A stretch of 64,000 bases of DNA from an uncultured Ardenticatenia bacterium (lineage in GTDB: Bacteria > Chloroflexota > Anaerolineae > 4572-78 > NAK82). Of this stretch, positions 1 to 9,337 are shown piece by piece. The stretch spans positions 268,943 to 332,942 of the forward strand of contig CAKZLO010000035.1 of NCBI GenBank assembly GCA_937127125.1, given 5' to 3'. Within the stretch, counting starts at the first letter, position 1. Every line of letters begins with the position of its first letter. A program made the translations under genes and the position numbers. The notes under the pieces were generated by a model, which saw only the letters and a list, made by a program, of their open reading frames with translations, did not search any database and had not been told where the DNA came from.

Positions 1-2
1 AC

Positions 3-95
3 CTGCGTGTGGTATTCGTCCACAAGGATGGCGTCGTCTGGGAATTTATGGAAAGCAAAGTGGGCAAGGACTGGCACAAAGCTGGACAGTCATAA
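3..95 (+). CDS. 3' end of an unidentified protein (partial, truncated by window edge)
   Basis: Open frame reads ...LRVVFVHKDGVVWEFMESKVGKDWHKAGQS* ending at TAA 93-95, co-directional with the next gene. Confidence 0.5.
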   Translation: MRVVFVHKDGVVWEFMESKVGKDWHKAGQS

Positions 96-160
96 TGTGC
101 GACATCTTTGTTCACCTTGCCTCTTGCATTGAAGCTCTCTACACAAGGAGGTGATTCGCT

Positions 161-1174
161 ATGCCGAAAGTCAAATATGGTATTATCGGACTGGGCTGGT
201 TTGGCGAGTATCACGGAGAGGCGCTTGCCGGTCTGCCCAACGTGGAACTGTACGCACTGTGCACACGGACCGAATCACGCCTTAAGGAACTTGGTAAGAA
301 ATTTGGCGTGAGCAAGCTCTACACCGATTACAACGAGATGCTAGCCGACCCCGAGCTGGAGGCAGTGAGCATTACCACAATGTGGGATCAGCACACGGCC
401 CCAACGCTGGCTGCGATCAAGGCGGGTAAGCACGTCTTCCTCGAGAAGCCAATGGCTTCTACTGTGGCGGATTGCCGCGCTATCGTGCAAGCAGCCAGGA
501 CATCAGACAAGTACTTCATGGTGGGTCATATTGTGCGCTTTAATCCGCGCTATGCCGCCGTAAAACGCGAGATCGCCGCCGGTAAGATCGGCAAGATCGT
601 CTCCCTCTACGCGCGCCGCAATGTACCGGTCTCCATAGGCGCTCAGGTGCTGCCCAAGATCGGTCCAATCATAGGAGACGGTGTGCACGACACCGACATT
701 ATGCTCTGGTACACTGGCGCCAAAATCGTGAGCGCCTATGCCCAAACCCTCAACGTCCATGGGCACAAGTATCCCGACATCGGGTGGACGATGTACCGCT
801 TCGACAGCGGAGCCATCGGTGTGCTGGAAAATGTCTGGTGCATGCCGGACCACAAGGGATACTTCCCCGACGAACGGATGGAGATCATTGGCACGGAGGG
901 TGGAGTCTACCTGCAAGAGACCTATCCGCCTGTGTCGGTGGTGGACAAGAATGGTGCCTATACCCCAGATCCAACCTACTGGCCTGAGATTCGCCCGGGT
1001 GTGCGCGGCGGTGCGTTGGCAGAAGAGCTGAACTACTTTATCACGTGCATCCTCGACAAGACGCCACCGACCATTATCACACCTGAAGAGTCGATGGCTG
1101 CTGTGCAAGCATGTCTGGCTGCCGAGGCCTCCGCCGCCACAGGAAAGGTGGTATCTGTGCAGGATTTTGAGTGA
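161..1174 (+). CDS. Gfo/Idh/MocA family NAD(P)-dependent oxidoreductase
   Basis: N-terminal Rossmann pattern (YGIIGLGWFGEYHGEAL), EKPMA motif; AAGGAGGTGATTCGCT Shine-Dalgarno upstream of ATG. Confidence 0.93.
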   Translation: MPKVKYGIIGLGWFGEYHGEALAGLPNVELYALCTRTESRLKELGKKFGVSKLYTDYNEMLADPELEAVSITTMWDQHTAPTLAAIKAGKHVFLEKPMASTVADCRAIVQAARTSDKYFMVGHIVRFNPRYAAVKREIAAGKIGKIVSLYARRNVPVSIGAQVLPKIGPIIGDGVHDTDIMLWYTGAKIVSAYAQTLNVHGHKYPDIGWTMYRFDSGAIGVLENVWCMPDHKGYFPDERMEIIGTEGGVYLQETYPPVSVVDKNGAYTPDPTYWPEIRPGVRGGALAEELNYFITCILDKTPPTIITPEESMAAVQACLAAEASAATGKVVSVQDFE

Positions 1175-1194
1175 TGCTCTGACCAATGCATATG

Positions 1195-1238
1195 TGCTCT
1201 CACCCCTGCGCCGCAGACAGCGGAAAGGGGTGAGAGCA
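1195..1238. terminator. Hairpin between convergent genes, probably bidirectional terminator
   Basis: Perfect 13-bp inverted repeat TGCTCTCACCCCT / AGGGGTGAGAGCA with nested CCGC/GCGG stem, located between convergent stops at 1174 and 1244. Confidence 0.75.
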
Positions 1239-1243
1239 TACCC

Positions 1244-1933
1244 CTACGTGTCTGCCTCTCGAAAGATGGCACGGCACGGCGCGCCGCTGACACCCTCGGC
1301 ATGCAACGGCAGCGCAATGAGCTCGCCTCGCTCTGTCGTCACCTGCTCCAAGTTAACCAGCGGCGCAAGCAACAATACCCCTTTCTGGAAAATCGGTAGC
1401 AGAATATTACCTTCATAGCGACTGCCGTCGGGCAACGGATAAGGTGCTTGGATGCACGGCACATCCACGCCCAGAATGCTGAACGGCTGCGCATAGAGCC
1501 ACTCTGCACAATCGGGATGGTAGGCAGGTCCATCACTCACGAAGTTGGGCGAGCGCCATTGTGTTCCCCAGCCGCATTCGATCAGTAGCGCATCACCCGG
1601 GCGAATCGGCGGGCAGTGTGCTTCGAGCTCGACGCGACGGATCAGCTCACGCGCTCCCTTACGTGGCAGATGACACACCACAGCTGGGCGTATGAAATCT
1701 GCGACGTTGAAGTCGGATAAGGCTGGCCCCCCTTCGACGAGGTGGCCGGCGGTCTCCAAGTAGGTGCCCGAGAGGCTACTCAACACATAGCGCAGCGACT
1801 CGAAACCTACTTCGGCAACGCGAAACTCTTTTTCCACCTGATACTCGGTGAGCGGACGCGGCAGTCCACCCAAGACGTTGTAGCTCCACATCCCGACAAA
1901 CAATGGCCCGGACAGATCGATCCAATGACCCAT
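1244..1933 (-). CDS. Cyclase family protein (kynurenine formamidase-like fold)
   Basis: Length and pattern of the cyclase family; the usual HxGTHxDxPxH segment is replaced by SGTYLETAGH. Confidence 0.75.
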   Translation of the reverse strand: MGHWIDLSGPLFVGMWSYNVLGGLPRPLTEYQVEKEFRVAEVGFESLRYVLSSLSGTYLETAGHLVEGGPALSDFNVADFIRPAVVCHLPRKGARELIRRVELEAHCPPIRPGDALLIECGWGTQWRSPNFVSDGPAYHPDCAEWLYAQPFSILGVDVPCIQAPYPLPDGSRYEGNILLPIFQKGVLLLAPLVNLEQVTTERGELIALPLHAEGVSGAPCRAIFREADT

Positions 1934-1967
1934 TCCACCACCTCACGCCACTTGAGGATGAACAGTT

Positions 1968-2231
1968 CTACTTAATGAGACGCTCGTATTCGTTATGGTC
2001 ACCAATCCAAAACCAGGTGATTGTGTCTTCCTTGAGCAATCCTAGAGCTCGATAGCCCAGACCGATCCGGATCGAGTACAGCGGCCAACTCTCTTTGACT
2101 CGCTTGAAAAAGAGGCTCGGATGTGAAGGATTATCGCGCCATAGCTTGTAGGCTTGTTGCGCTCTCCGGCGAACCTCTGGAGGCAATGCCCAGTAATGTC
2201 TCTAGAATGAGCGGGTCACTTGTGACTTCAT
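1968..2231 (-). pseudogene. ParE/RelE-like type II toxin with in-frame amber stop at codon 10
   Basis: From ATG 2231 the frame reads MKSQVTRSF*RHYWALPPEVRRRAQQAYKLWRDNPSHPSLFFKRVKESWPLYSIRIGLGYRALGLLKEDTITWFWIGDHNEYERLIK; ATG overlaps the antitoxin TGA (ATGA); TAG at 2204-2202. Confidence 0.75.
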
Positions 2232-2524
2232 TGACGCTCGACAAATTCGCCACGCTCATCAAACATCGGTAGCGTCTCTCCTTCTTTGATTTCAGATTCC
2301 ACAGAGGCAACCAACTTTGCCAATTTCTCATCATCCGTAGCTGCAAACTGGGTATCCCATAACGCCTCGTCTGCTGCAATTTCATTAAGTGTTTCTTCAG
2401 TGGGCAAAGGATGCGACTGGAGAAACAGGGCAAACTCGTAGAGCTGCAGCCTGCGTGCCAATGGAATCGTCGCCGCAATATCACTAATCGCTTTAACCAA
2501 ATCCGCTGGGACTTGTGTCTTCAT
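2228..2524 (-). CDS. Putative antitoxin of a type II TA pair
   Basis: 98 aa acidic protein immediately upstream of, and 4-nt overlapping, the RelE/ParE-like frame. Confidence 0.6.
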   Translation of the reverse strand: MKTQVPADLVKAISDIAATIPLARRLQLYEFALFLQSHPLPTEETLNEIAADEALWDTQFAATDDEKLAKLVASVESEIKEGETLPMFDERGEFVERQ

Positions 2525-2666
2525 ACCAACCTCTCCTAACAGCTATACCTTCCCACCACTTCTTCCGTGCTCTTGAGCCGCTCAATGGACTATATTTCCA
2601 GACGGTACCACCTCCATCCGTCGGCTAACCTGGCGTGCAAGCACGCTCACCAGTACTTTACGATGG

Positions 2667-2935
2667 CTTAAGCGGGTTGCGTCTTTCTACTCATTGTATC
2701 CCCCCTGATCGCCGAGAACAACTCAGCCACCGCTTTGCCATCCAGTGTAGTCACATCCCACTTTGCGCATAGTATATCGTTTGCATCGCCACACTTTGGG
2801 TATATTGCCCACCTCGGCGATGTGGGACTCTTTCTGCACATGGTACTTGGTGAGCGGCCGAGGCAAGCCGCCCAAGAAGTTACAGCTCCACATCCCGATG
2901 AGAAGTGATCCGGAGAGTTAGATCCAACGGCTCAT
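2667..2935 (-). pseudogene. Truncated cyclase paralog (5' ~128 bp) joined to the 3' tail of an unrelated ORF
   Basis: 2935-2808 reads MSRWI*LSGSLLIGMWSCNFLGGLPRPLTKYHVQKESHIAEVG, aligning to MGHWIDLSGPLFVGMWSYNVLGGLPRPLTEYQVEKEFRVAEVG of the 1244-1933 gene; continuing in another frame is AIYPKCGDANDILCAKWDVTTLDGKAVAELFSAIRGDTMSRKTQPA*. Confidence 0.7.
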
Positions 2936-4224
2936 TCTGCCACTCCGCACCAGTCGAAGATAAACAGCAGCAGGGTCTCGAGGAAGGCAAACAGGCTCTC
3001 CACTTCCACATATTCATCTGCCGCGTGGGAATTGCCCCCCGTCGGTCCAAAGATCACAGCAGGCATACCAAACAGACGGTGCAGCGCCCATATGTCACAA
3101 GAATAGGGTGCACCCTTGATGACCGGCTGGCGCCCCAGCACCTGCGCAGCACACGCAGCCAGCCCAGTCACCAGTGGATGCGTAGGGTCGGTCTGGCTGG
3201 GATACATCCAGCGCAACTTCTGCTCAATGCGCGGCGGCTTTGGAAACGCTTCACGGTGACGTGCCATAACGCTTTCCAGCCACTCGTTGAACTCTTGCCA
3301 ACACGCCTCCTTCTCTTCACCGGGCAGCGTCTGTGCAATCATCTCAACACGCACTTCGTTAGGCACCGCAATGGGCACCTCACTGCCCCAGCCGCCGCCA
3401 TAAACCTTGGTCACCTGGACCGGAACCGGATCAGGGTAAGCCTGATAAATAGGTGGCACAGGATGGCTGCGCCGCTTCTGACGCAGCTCGTCGAGGTGGG
3501 AGAGGAAGATGCCCAGCTGAGCGACCGCATCCGCTGGTTGTGCCTCCTTGCCCACGTCGAGCCATGTGCCGGCACCGCTAAAGTAGATACCCAAGATGAG
3601 CGCTCCACGTGCAGCCGGATAGATATCCAGACCGGTCGCTTCGGGTAGAATGGCAGCGTCCATCACCCCATCACGGAGGCGGCCAGCAATGGTAGCGTTC
3701 ACGCCACCTTCCTCCTCATCCACCACCGACTCGAACGCGAGGTCACCGCGCAGCGAGATGTCCTGTTCGGCAATCGCCTTATAGAGCACCAGCATAGCAG
3801 CCATCTGACTCTTCATGTCCGAAGCACCCAGCGCGTACATCTTGCCCTGGTGTATTTCAGCTGCGAATGGAGGGTGTGTCCACACATTCTCGCCCAGTGC
3901 AACAGTATCGCAGTGTCCGGTCAACAACAAAGAACGCCCTCCACCCTTGCCCTTCAACTTTGAAGAGAGGTTAGGACGGTTGGTGTAGTCACGTCCGGGC
4001 CAGAACTCAGGGTGTTCACGCATACCAGGCACTAGGTCAGGCTGGTAGAGTTCCACAGGCAGCCCGGCACGCGCCAGGTAAGAGGCCATGAACTCCTGTA
4101 CCGCTTTCTCCTCACCCATGGGTGGCTTGTTCTGCGAAGGAATGCGCAATACATCCGTGACGACCTGAATGACCTCATAGCGGTAACGTTGGACAATCTC
4201 TTGTGCCAATTTGCGATGATCCAT
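2932..4224 (-). CDS. M20 family metallopeptidase (ArgE/DapE/ACY1-like)
   Basis: LLLTGHCDTVALGENVWTHPPF, GASDMKSQMAAM, VVDEEEGG metal-site motifs. Confidence 0.93.
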   Translation of the reverse strand: MDHRKLAQEIVQRYRYEVIQVVTDVLRIPSQNKPPMGEEKAVQEFMASYLARAGLPVELYQPDLVPGMREHPEFWPGRDYTNRPNLSSKLKGKGGGRSLLLTGHCDTVALGENVWTHPPFAAEIHQGKMYALGASDMKSQMAAMLVLYKAIAEQDISLRGDLAFESVVDEEEGGVNATIAGRLRDGVMDAAILPEATGLDIYPAARGALILGIYFSGAGTWLDVGKEAQPADAVAQLGIFLSHLDELRQKRRSHPVPPIYQAYPDPVPVQVTKVYGGGWGSEVPIAVPNEVRVEMIAQTLPGEEKEACWQEFNEWLESVMARHREAFPKPPRIEQKLRWMYPSQTDPTHPLVTGLAACAAQVLGRQPVIKGAPYSCDIWALHRLFGMPAVIFGPTGGNSHAADEYVEVESLFAFLETLLLFIFDWCGVAE

Positions 4225-4263
4225 TGTTTGATCTCCCTCGACCAGGCGTCAACCCCGAAATTG

Positions 4264-5430
4264 CTATAGCTCGATGATCTCACGACGGTAGGAGGTCAGT
4301 TCCTCAAGCCCTGTTTCGGTGACCACAATGCCATCTTCATAGCGCAAGCCGTATTCTCCGTCGTTTAGCCAAATGTCGATGTTGAATTGCATGCCTGGCT
4401 GAATGACCAGGTCACTGCCCTTGCCCAGCCAGAGTCCCTCAACTTCGGAGGAACCGGTGCCGTGCGCCGGGCCGTACAGAGTGAATTCCTCAAAACCGTA
4501 GCGCGCCAACGTCTTGTGGTAATTCTCAAAGACCTGTTTGGCTGTCGCACCTGGACGGATATCACGCAGGGCGCCCTCGAACGCTTCCAGCGCCACGCTC
4601 ATCAGCGTACGTGCCTTTTCGGGTACCCTGCCAATGGCAAATGGCCGGCACATGTTGCCGCAGTAGCCCATGTAACGTGCTCCAAAGGTTAGCTGCACTA
4701 ACTCGTTGCGTTTGATGCGGCGGTTGGTTGAGCGGCACAGGCTCTGGCGCGTGTTAGGGCCTGAGCACACCCAGATGGGATACGAAGTACCCTCCGCGCC
4801 CAGACGATGCATCGTGGTATGCGCTATCGCTTCGATCTCCCACTCGGCCATCCCCTCACGCACGGCGTTGAGCGCATCGATCATTGCCTGTTCCGTGATC
4901 CAATATGCTTTGCGAATCACAGCTATCTCATAGGGCGATTTGATGGCTTTTACGCGCAACAATACATCGTCGGCTGGTACGATCTCTGCACCGCTGGCGG
5001 CTTTTTGTAAGTCGAGAAAGATGGCATAGGGGAAGATGTTCCAGTCTGCCACCCCAATACGTCGTGGCGGCCGAGGGCATACCGACTTGAGAATGCTGCT
5101 GAAATCCTCATATTGCACCGGTGGCACCCAGTCAGGCGCCGAAGTTTCTACGAACATGGGGTGGATGTGAATGTTTTTGATCCGCGAAAACTGTCGCGCA
5201 AATTCAAACGACTCAGGGCCGCCAGTGATCAGCGCTGCGTCGCCCTCGCGTGGCACCACCACACCAGCGAAGTCGAAGAAAGGCCAGAAGTCAGCTAGAT
5301 AGCGGCTGCTGGCTGGTTCTGACTCGGAGGAATAGGTCACCAGCACATCCAGGTCTGCTTTCGCCATCTCCTCCTGCAGGCGTGTAATACGACGCTCGTA
5401 ATCGCTGTCGGGAATCATGGGGGTGCGCAT
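4264..5430 (-). CDS. M24 family metallopeptidase (Xaa-Pro dipeptidase/aminopeptidase-like)
   Basis: C-terminal pita-bread pattern (GHGTGSSEVEG-like segment, NIDIWLNDGEYGLRYEDGIVVTETG); start chosen at ATG 5430 preceded by AGGAGG rather than the longer ORF start at 5556. Confidence 0.88.
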   Translation of the reverse strand: MRTPMIPDSDYERRITRLQEEMAKADLDVLVTYSSESEPASSRYLADFWPFFDFAGVVVPREGDAALITGGPESFEFARQFSRIKNIHIHPMFVETSAPDWVPPVQYEDFSSILKSVCPRPPRRIGVADWNIFPYAIFLDLQKAASGAEIVPADDVLLRVKAIKSPYEIAVIRKAYWITEQAMIDALNAVREGMAEWEIEAIAHTTMHRLGAEGTSYPIWVCSGPNTRQSLCRSTNRRIKRNELVQLTFGARYMGYCGNMCRPFAIGRVPEKARTLMSVALEAFEGALRDIRPGATAKQVFENYHKTLARYGFEEFTLYGPAHGTGSSEVEGLWLGKGSDLVIQPGMQFNIDIWLNDGEYGLRYEDGIVVTETGLEELTSYRREIIEL

Positions 5431-5534
5431 TCTGAAAAGCCTCCTTTCAGGATGTGAAGTCGTGCTAGACAAATCGGTGCACTCAAAGACACCAAGCTCT
5501 GTGACAGATATTTGCGGAATGAAATTATAGCATT

Positions 5535-5969
5535 CTAGCGCATCCGCGCGCAACACTCACGACAAAGACCACCAACGGAAAGTGAGTTCACATCCACCTG
5601 GAAACCGTATTGTCCTTGCATACAAGAGACAAATGGTTCTAGGCTATCGATGGCTGCCTCAAGCACCCTACCGCATAAGCGACACACTAGGTGTACATGC
5701 GGGGCGTGGGTATGAACCAGCTCGTAACGATACTGTCCATCGTTTCCTTGGAGACAGGTAACTATCTGGAATTTTTTGAGCAGCTCCAACGTGCGATACA
5801 CTGTTGAGATATCTAGATGGGGAGATTTCCTCTGCGTGTATTGGAAGATCTCCTCCGCCGTGGCCAGCTGATCCAATTCGTGCAATGCAGAGAGAATCTC
5901 CTTCCGCTGTGGGGTTAATCGCAACCCCTTCCCGTGCAACGATTTGAAGAAACCTTGTTCACAGCTCAT
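5535..5969 (-). CDS. Fur family transcriptional regulator
   Basis: RLTPQRKEILSALHEL, DISTVYRTLELL, HVHLVCRLCGRV, paired Cys motifs CRLC/CRECC; start at ATG 5969. Confidence 0.93.
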   Translation of the reverse strand: MSCEQGFFKSLHGKGLRLTPQRKEILSALHELDQLATAEEIFQYTQRKSPHLDISTVYRTLELLKKFQIVTCLQGNDGQYRYELVHTHAPHVHLVCRLCGRVLEAAIDSLEPFVSCMQGQYGFQVDVNSLSVGGLCRECCARMR

Positions 5970-6019
5970 AGACGACACTCTACCCAATTGTTGCAGCACT
6001 GGTAATTGCAGCGACAGAT

Positions 6020-7090
6020 TCACGGCGACGGATCGATAGCGGTCACGTCGCCCAGCTGGTTTACTCGCAGGATCCAACGGCTGCCTATTGTACAGCGACT
6101 AAACAGGTCGAGACTACGCGTGCGATAGGTGTAGACGGGACCGTCGGTGGCGAAGATGATCTCGTATTGTTCCGATCGATTACCCAGCCGCTCGCTACCA
6201 TCTATTTGGGGTTCCGGCCAACGTGGCGCGAGGTCATTACCATCCAAGGTTTCCACTCGCACCGGCTGCCATTCCATCACGGCGTACTCGCACCACTCGG
6301 CGTACACCTCATAGACACAGTCCTGCACCACTTGTCCGTAGCCGCTGCCTGTGTCTTGAACGTAAGGCGTACCACACACCTCTCTGCTATTGGGAGCAGG
6401 GGACTCCTGGGTGTGATGCAATCTCAGCGTGCAACGCCCCAGCTCAGCGTCGTATGGCACCTCCTCGCGCCAAGTTTGGTAAGTAGCAGGCAGCAGAGTC
6501 TCTACTGTGATGCTGCGCATCCAGCTCACACTTTGTACCGTACCCAGCACGTCACTGGTCTTGGTAATTAGGAAGAGTAGCGCGGCAACAATGCCCACCA
6601 GTGTGATGCCACCCACGAGCAAAAATACTCCAGCACCTCGCCCTGGAGCACCCGCTTCAACCGCTGAGCTTGGCACTGGCGCAGCCATGGCACTGCCACA
6701 GCGCGCACATTTAAGCGCGGTCGCCGGGTTGAGCGTCCCACACGATGGGCACACTCTGTCAGGCTGTGGCCCAGGGCGAAAGGCACCCACCACCTGCCCA
6801 CTCACACGCGCCGTCGCTTCACTAAGATCAGCGCCACATTGGGTACATACTTGCGCATCAGCTGGATTGCGCGCGCCACAATAGGCACAATGGAAGTCTG
6901 GACCCACCTGAGCGCGGCGAACCTCATCTTCGCTCTGCACCAGCTCTTCCTGAGCTGCTTGCTCGAATTCCACGTGGGCCGGCTGCGCCGCGCCACAATT
7001 GGCACAGGTTTTCTGTGGTCCTGGATTGCGACTGCCACAAGCAGGACAGGTCCACTGCAGTCTGACGTAGCCGATTGTTTTTTGTGTCAT
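6020..7090 (-). CDS. Membrane protein with three N-terminal zinc ribbons and an extracytoplasmic domain
   Basis: Three CxxC-x(n)-CxxC modules (CPACG/CANCG, CAYCG/CTQCG, CPSCG/CARCG), then a single TM segment GVFLLVGGITLVGIVAALLFLI. Confidence 0.85.
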   Translation of the reverse strand: MTQKTIGYVRLQWTCPACGSRNPGPQKTCANCGAAQPAHVEFEQAAQEELVQSEDEVRRAQVGPDFHCAYCGARNPADAQVCTQCGADLSEATARVSGQVVGAFRPGPQPDRVCPSCGTLNPATALKCARCGSAMAAPVPSSAVEAGAPGRGAGVFLLVGGITLVGIVAALLFLITKTSDVLGTVQSVSWMRSITVETLLPATYQTWREEVPYDAELGRCTLRLHHTQESPAPNSREVCGTPYVQDTGSGYGQVVQDCVYEVYAEWCEYAVMEWQPVRVETLDGNDLAPRWPEPQIDGSERLGNRSEQYEIIFATDGPVYTYRTRSLDLFSRCTIGSRWILRVNQLGDVTAIDPSP

Positions 7091-7196
7091 AAGATCCTAT
7101 CGTGACCCCACTTTCACCGTGACGCTGGCATCGCTGCCCACAGAGTCCGCTGGACAGAGCCGGCAGGTCAACAAGCCATAGAACAACCGGGCAAGC

Positions 7197-8408
7197 TCAA
7201 GACACCGGTTTCATACGCAGTATCTTCGCCTTGTCCAGCGCGTCAGTCGAGAAATAGATGTAACTGTCTGGGCCTACCGCGATATCCCGCAGCCGGCCAT
7301 ATGTATTGTTCACCAAGATCTCTTCCTGGACCACCTCTTCGCCATCTACTTCGAGCCGGTATAGCCGCCCTGTCTTCAGGGTTACAAAGAATATGTCGCC
7401 CTGCCATTGGGCAAAAGCGCTCCCAGTATAAAACACCAAATCTGAGATGGCGATGGTTCGGTCAGAGTAGAATTCTCTGACAGCTGGTTCGTAATTCGCT
7501 ACAGAGCAAGTCGGTTGTACACCCAAGCAGATCGGCCAGCCATAGTTCTCGCCTTTCTTAATGATATTCAGTTCGTCACGGGTGTCTGGCCCATGCTCGG
7601 TAGACCACAACCAGCCTGTGTCCGGCTGGAATGCCAGCCCTTGCGGATTGCGATGACCTAGTGTCCAGATAGGGCTGCCGGGAAAAGGGTTGTCGGCAGG
7701 AATGCTACCGTCACGGTTGATGCGCAAGATCTTACCGCTGAGTGAATTCAAGTTCTGGGCACGATCATCTTCCGCGGCATCTCCCATCGAGATGAATAGG
7801 TAGCGTTCATCGGGCGAAACGAGCACCCGACAGCCGTTGTGCCGTGGCCCGTGTGGCATTGTGAACAACACCTGCTCGTCGCGCAACTGGGTGCCCGACA
7901 GCACCAAGCGCGACAAACGATTGACTGCAAGATCGGAAGTAGCAGGCCATGCATGCGCTACAGCGGTAGTATTAAGTGCTCTGATAACCGGCAGATACTG
8001 AGTGGCCGTGGAATAGCACACGTACAGCACGCCAGTCTGGGCGAAGTCGGGATCCAGCTCCATGCCGAGCAATCCACCTTCACCACCCGCACGCGCCGGC
8101 AACCGCGGTGTGAAGGTGACCAGATCCCCAGTAGTCACGTCCAACGCGTGAATCTCACCAGTGTCGCGGCTGGTGAAGAACAGACGGCCATCCGGCGCGA
8201 AGTTAAGACTCCAGGGCAAATAGACATTTTCCTTTACCACCTCGATCTCAAACTCTTGAGCGTGGACAAGTGGCAAGCCAAAGGAGGTGACACCCAGCAT
8301 CATTGCCAACAGCGCACCAATTACTAACAAACGACAACACACCCGATCGATAGACACAGTACTATGCTCCTGCACAAGTTTATGATAAGTCAGTCCCCAT
8401 ACGAACAT
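7197..8408 (-). CDS. PQQ-dependent (glucose/sorbosone) sugar dehydrogenase-like secreted beta-propeller
   Basis: Signal peptide; LPWSLNFAPDGRLFFTSRDTGEI, GMELDPDFAQTGVLYVCYS, ISMGDAAEDDRAQNLNSLSGKILRINRDG, GHRNPQGLAFQPDTGWLWSTEHGP. Confidence 0.92.
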   Translation of the reverse strand: MFVWGLTYHKLVQEHSTVSIDRVCCRLLVIGALLAMMLGVTSFGLPLVHAQEFEIEVVKENVYLPWSLNFAPDGRLFFTSRDTGEIHALDVTTGDLVTFTPRLPARAGGEGGLLGMELDPDFAQTGVLYVCYSTATQYLPVIRALNTTAVAHAWPATSDLAVNRLSRLVLSGTQLRDEQVLFTMPHGPRHNGCRVLVSPDERYLFISMGDAAEDDRAQNLNSLSGKILRINRDGSIPADNPFPGSPIWTLGHRNPQGLAFQPDTGWLWSTEHGPDTRDELNIIKKGENYGWPICLGVQPTCSVANYEPAVREFYSDRTIAISDLVFYTGSAFAQWQGDIFFVTLKTGRLYRLEVDGEEVVQEEILVNNTYGRLRDIAVGPDSYIYFSTDALDKAKILRMKPVS

Positions 8409-9260
8409 GCCAACACACTGAGCGTGTCTCGCAGCTCAGATCTACTATGCCTATCATACCACAGCCGCTTAGGCATCACAATCCTATCCCGTGACGCGCC
8501 AAATCTTCGAGGGGGGACTGACGAGGATCTAACCTCTCAGTGATGCTGGACATGCCGCTGCCGGAAGGGAGCACCGAAAGACTCTCTTATATAAATGTGT
8601 AAGTATCAGGCTATCCGGCCTGTCGCAGTGAATCTGCCGGAGTAGCGATTCGACTCTACCGAGGCCGTCTACTCATACGTGACCATTCAATATTCGGTGA
8701 GCCTGAATAAGCCCATGCACCGAGCACAGTTCAGACAATCAGCGGCGTCAGGTTAGTCCCACCGCGCCCCAGGCGGCTACCAACCCACGCGCGTAGAGGC
8801 GAGACACTGATGGCGGAACAAGTGCGGGCGACACTTTGCTCAGGTTGACGGGTGCGGATTATCTGAGCACCGCCGATCCCGGCACTCGCTTGGACATCTG
8901 CGCGCGCCCCATACCCCGGCGGATAGGCGCGAAAGATGGCCGACGGAGCAGACAACGCTACCGGTGCGCCAGTACCAGTTCGTCTGAGCGTACAGCCGGT
9001 ATCTTCATCGCCAGACACATAACTCACCTCACATCCCCTTTTCCCATTATTCTATGCCCTTTCCTACAGCTACAATCACCACCCGATTTCTACCGCGGTC
9101 GCTGCGCGGTTGTCTGTCGCCTTGCGCCAGGGGATCAGCGCGGTGAGTCTGCGTATGGGGCTGTTACATTCAGACAGGCAACCAGCAGGTCGGAGAGCAG
9201 GCCGGCAGCGGACAGGGCAGCAGGTGGCTCTTATCTTAATCGTCCCCTTTCTTATGTGAA

Positions 9261-9289
9261 TTGACAAGCAGTTCAGAGAGGTGCATAAT
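9261..9289 (+). promoter_or_regulatory. Sigma70-type promoter for the TPR gene
   Basis: TTGACA - 17 bp - CATAAT, 49 bp upstream of ATG 9338. Confidence 0.65.
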
Positions 9290-9337
9290 ATACTGGAGTG
9301 ACATCGCTCGGTGCCACCAGCGCAGAGACGGCAGACA

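Noticed and set aside
8620-8670. tRNA-like segment (GGAGTAGCGATTCGACTCTACC)
   Set aside because: The TTCGA is not flanked by a complementary 5-bp T-stem and no anticodon arm or acceptor stem could be drawn.
8731-9027. 98-aa minus-strand ORF in the large intergenic region
   Set aside because: No Shine-Dalgarno, no family-like pattern, composition biased; kept only as part of the unexplained region.
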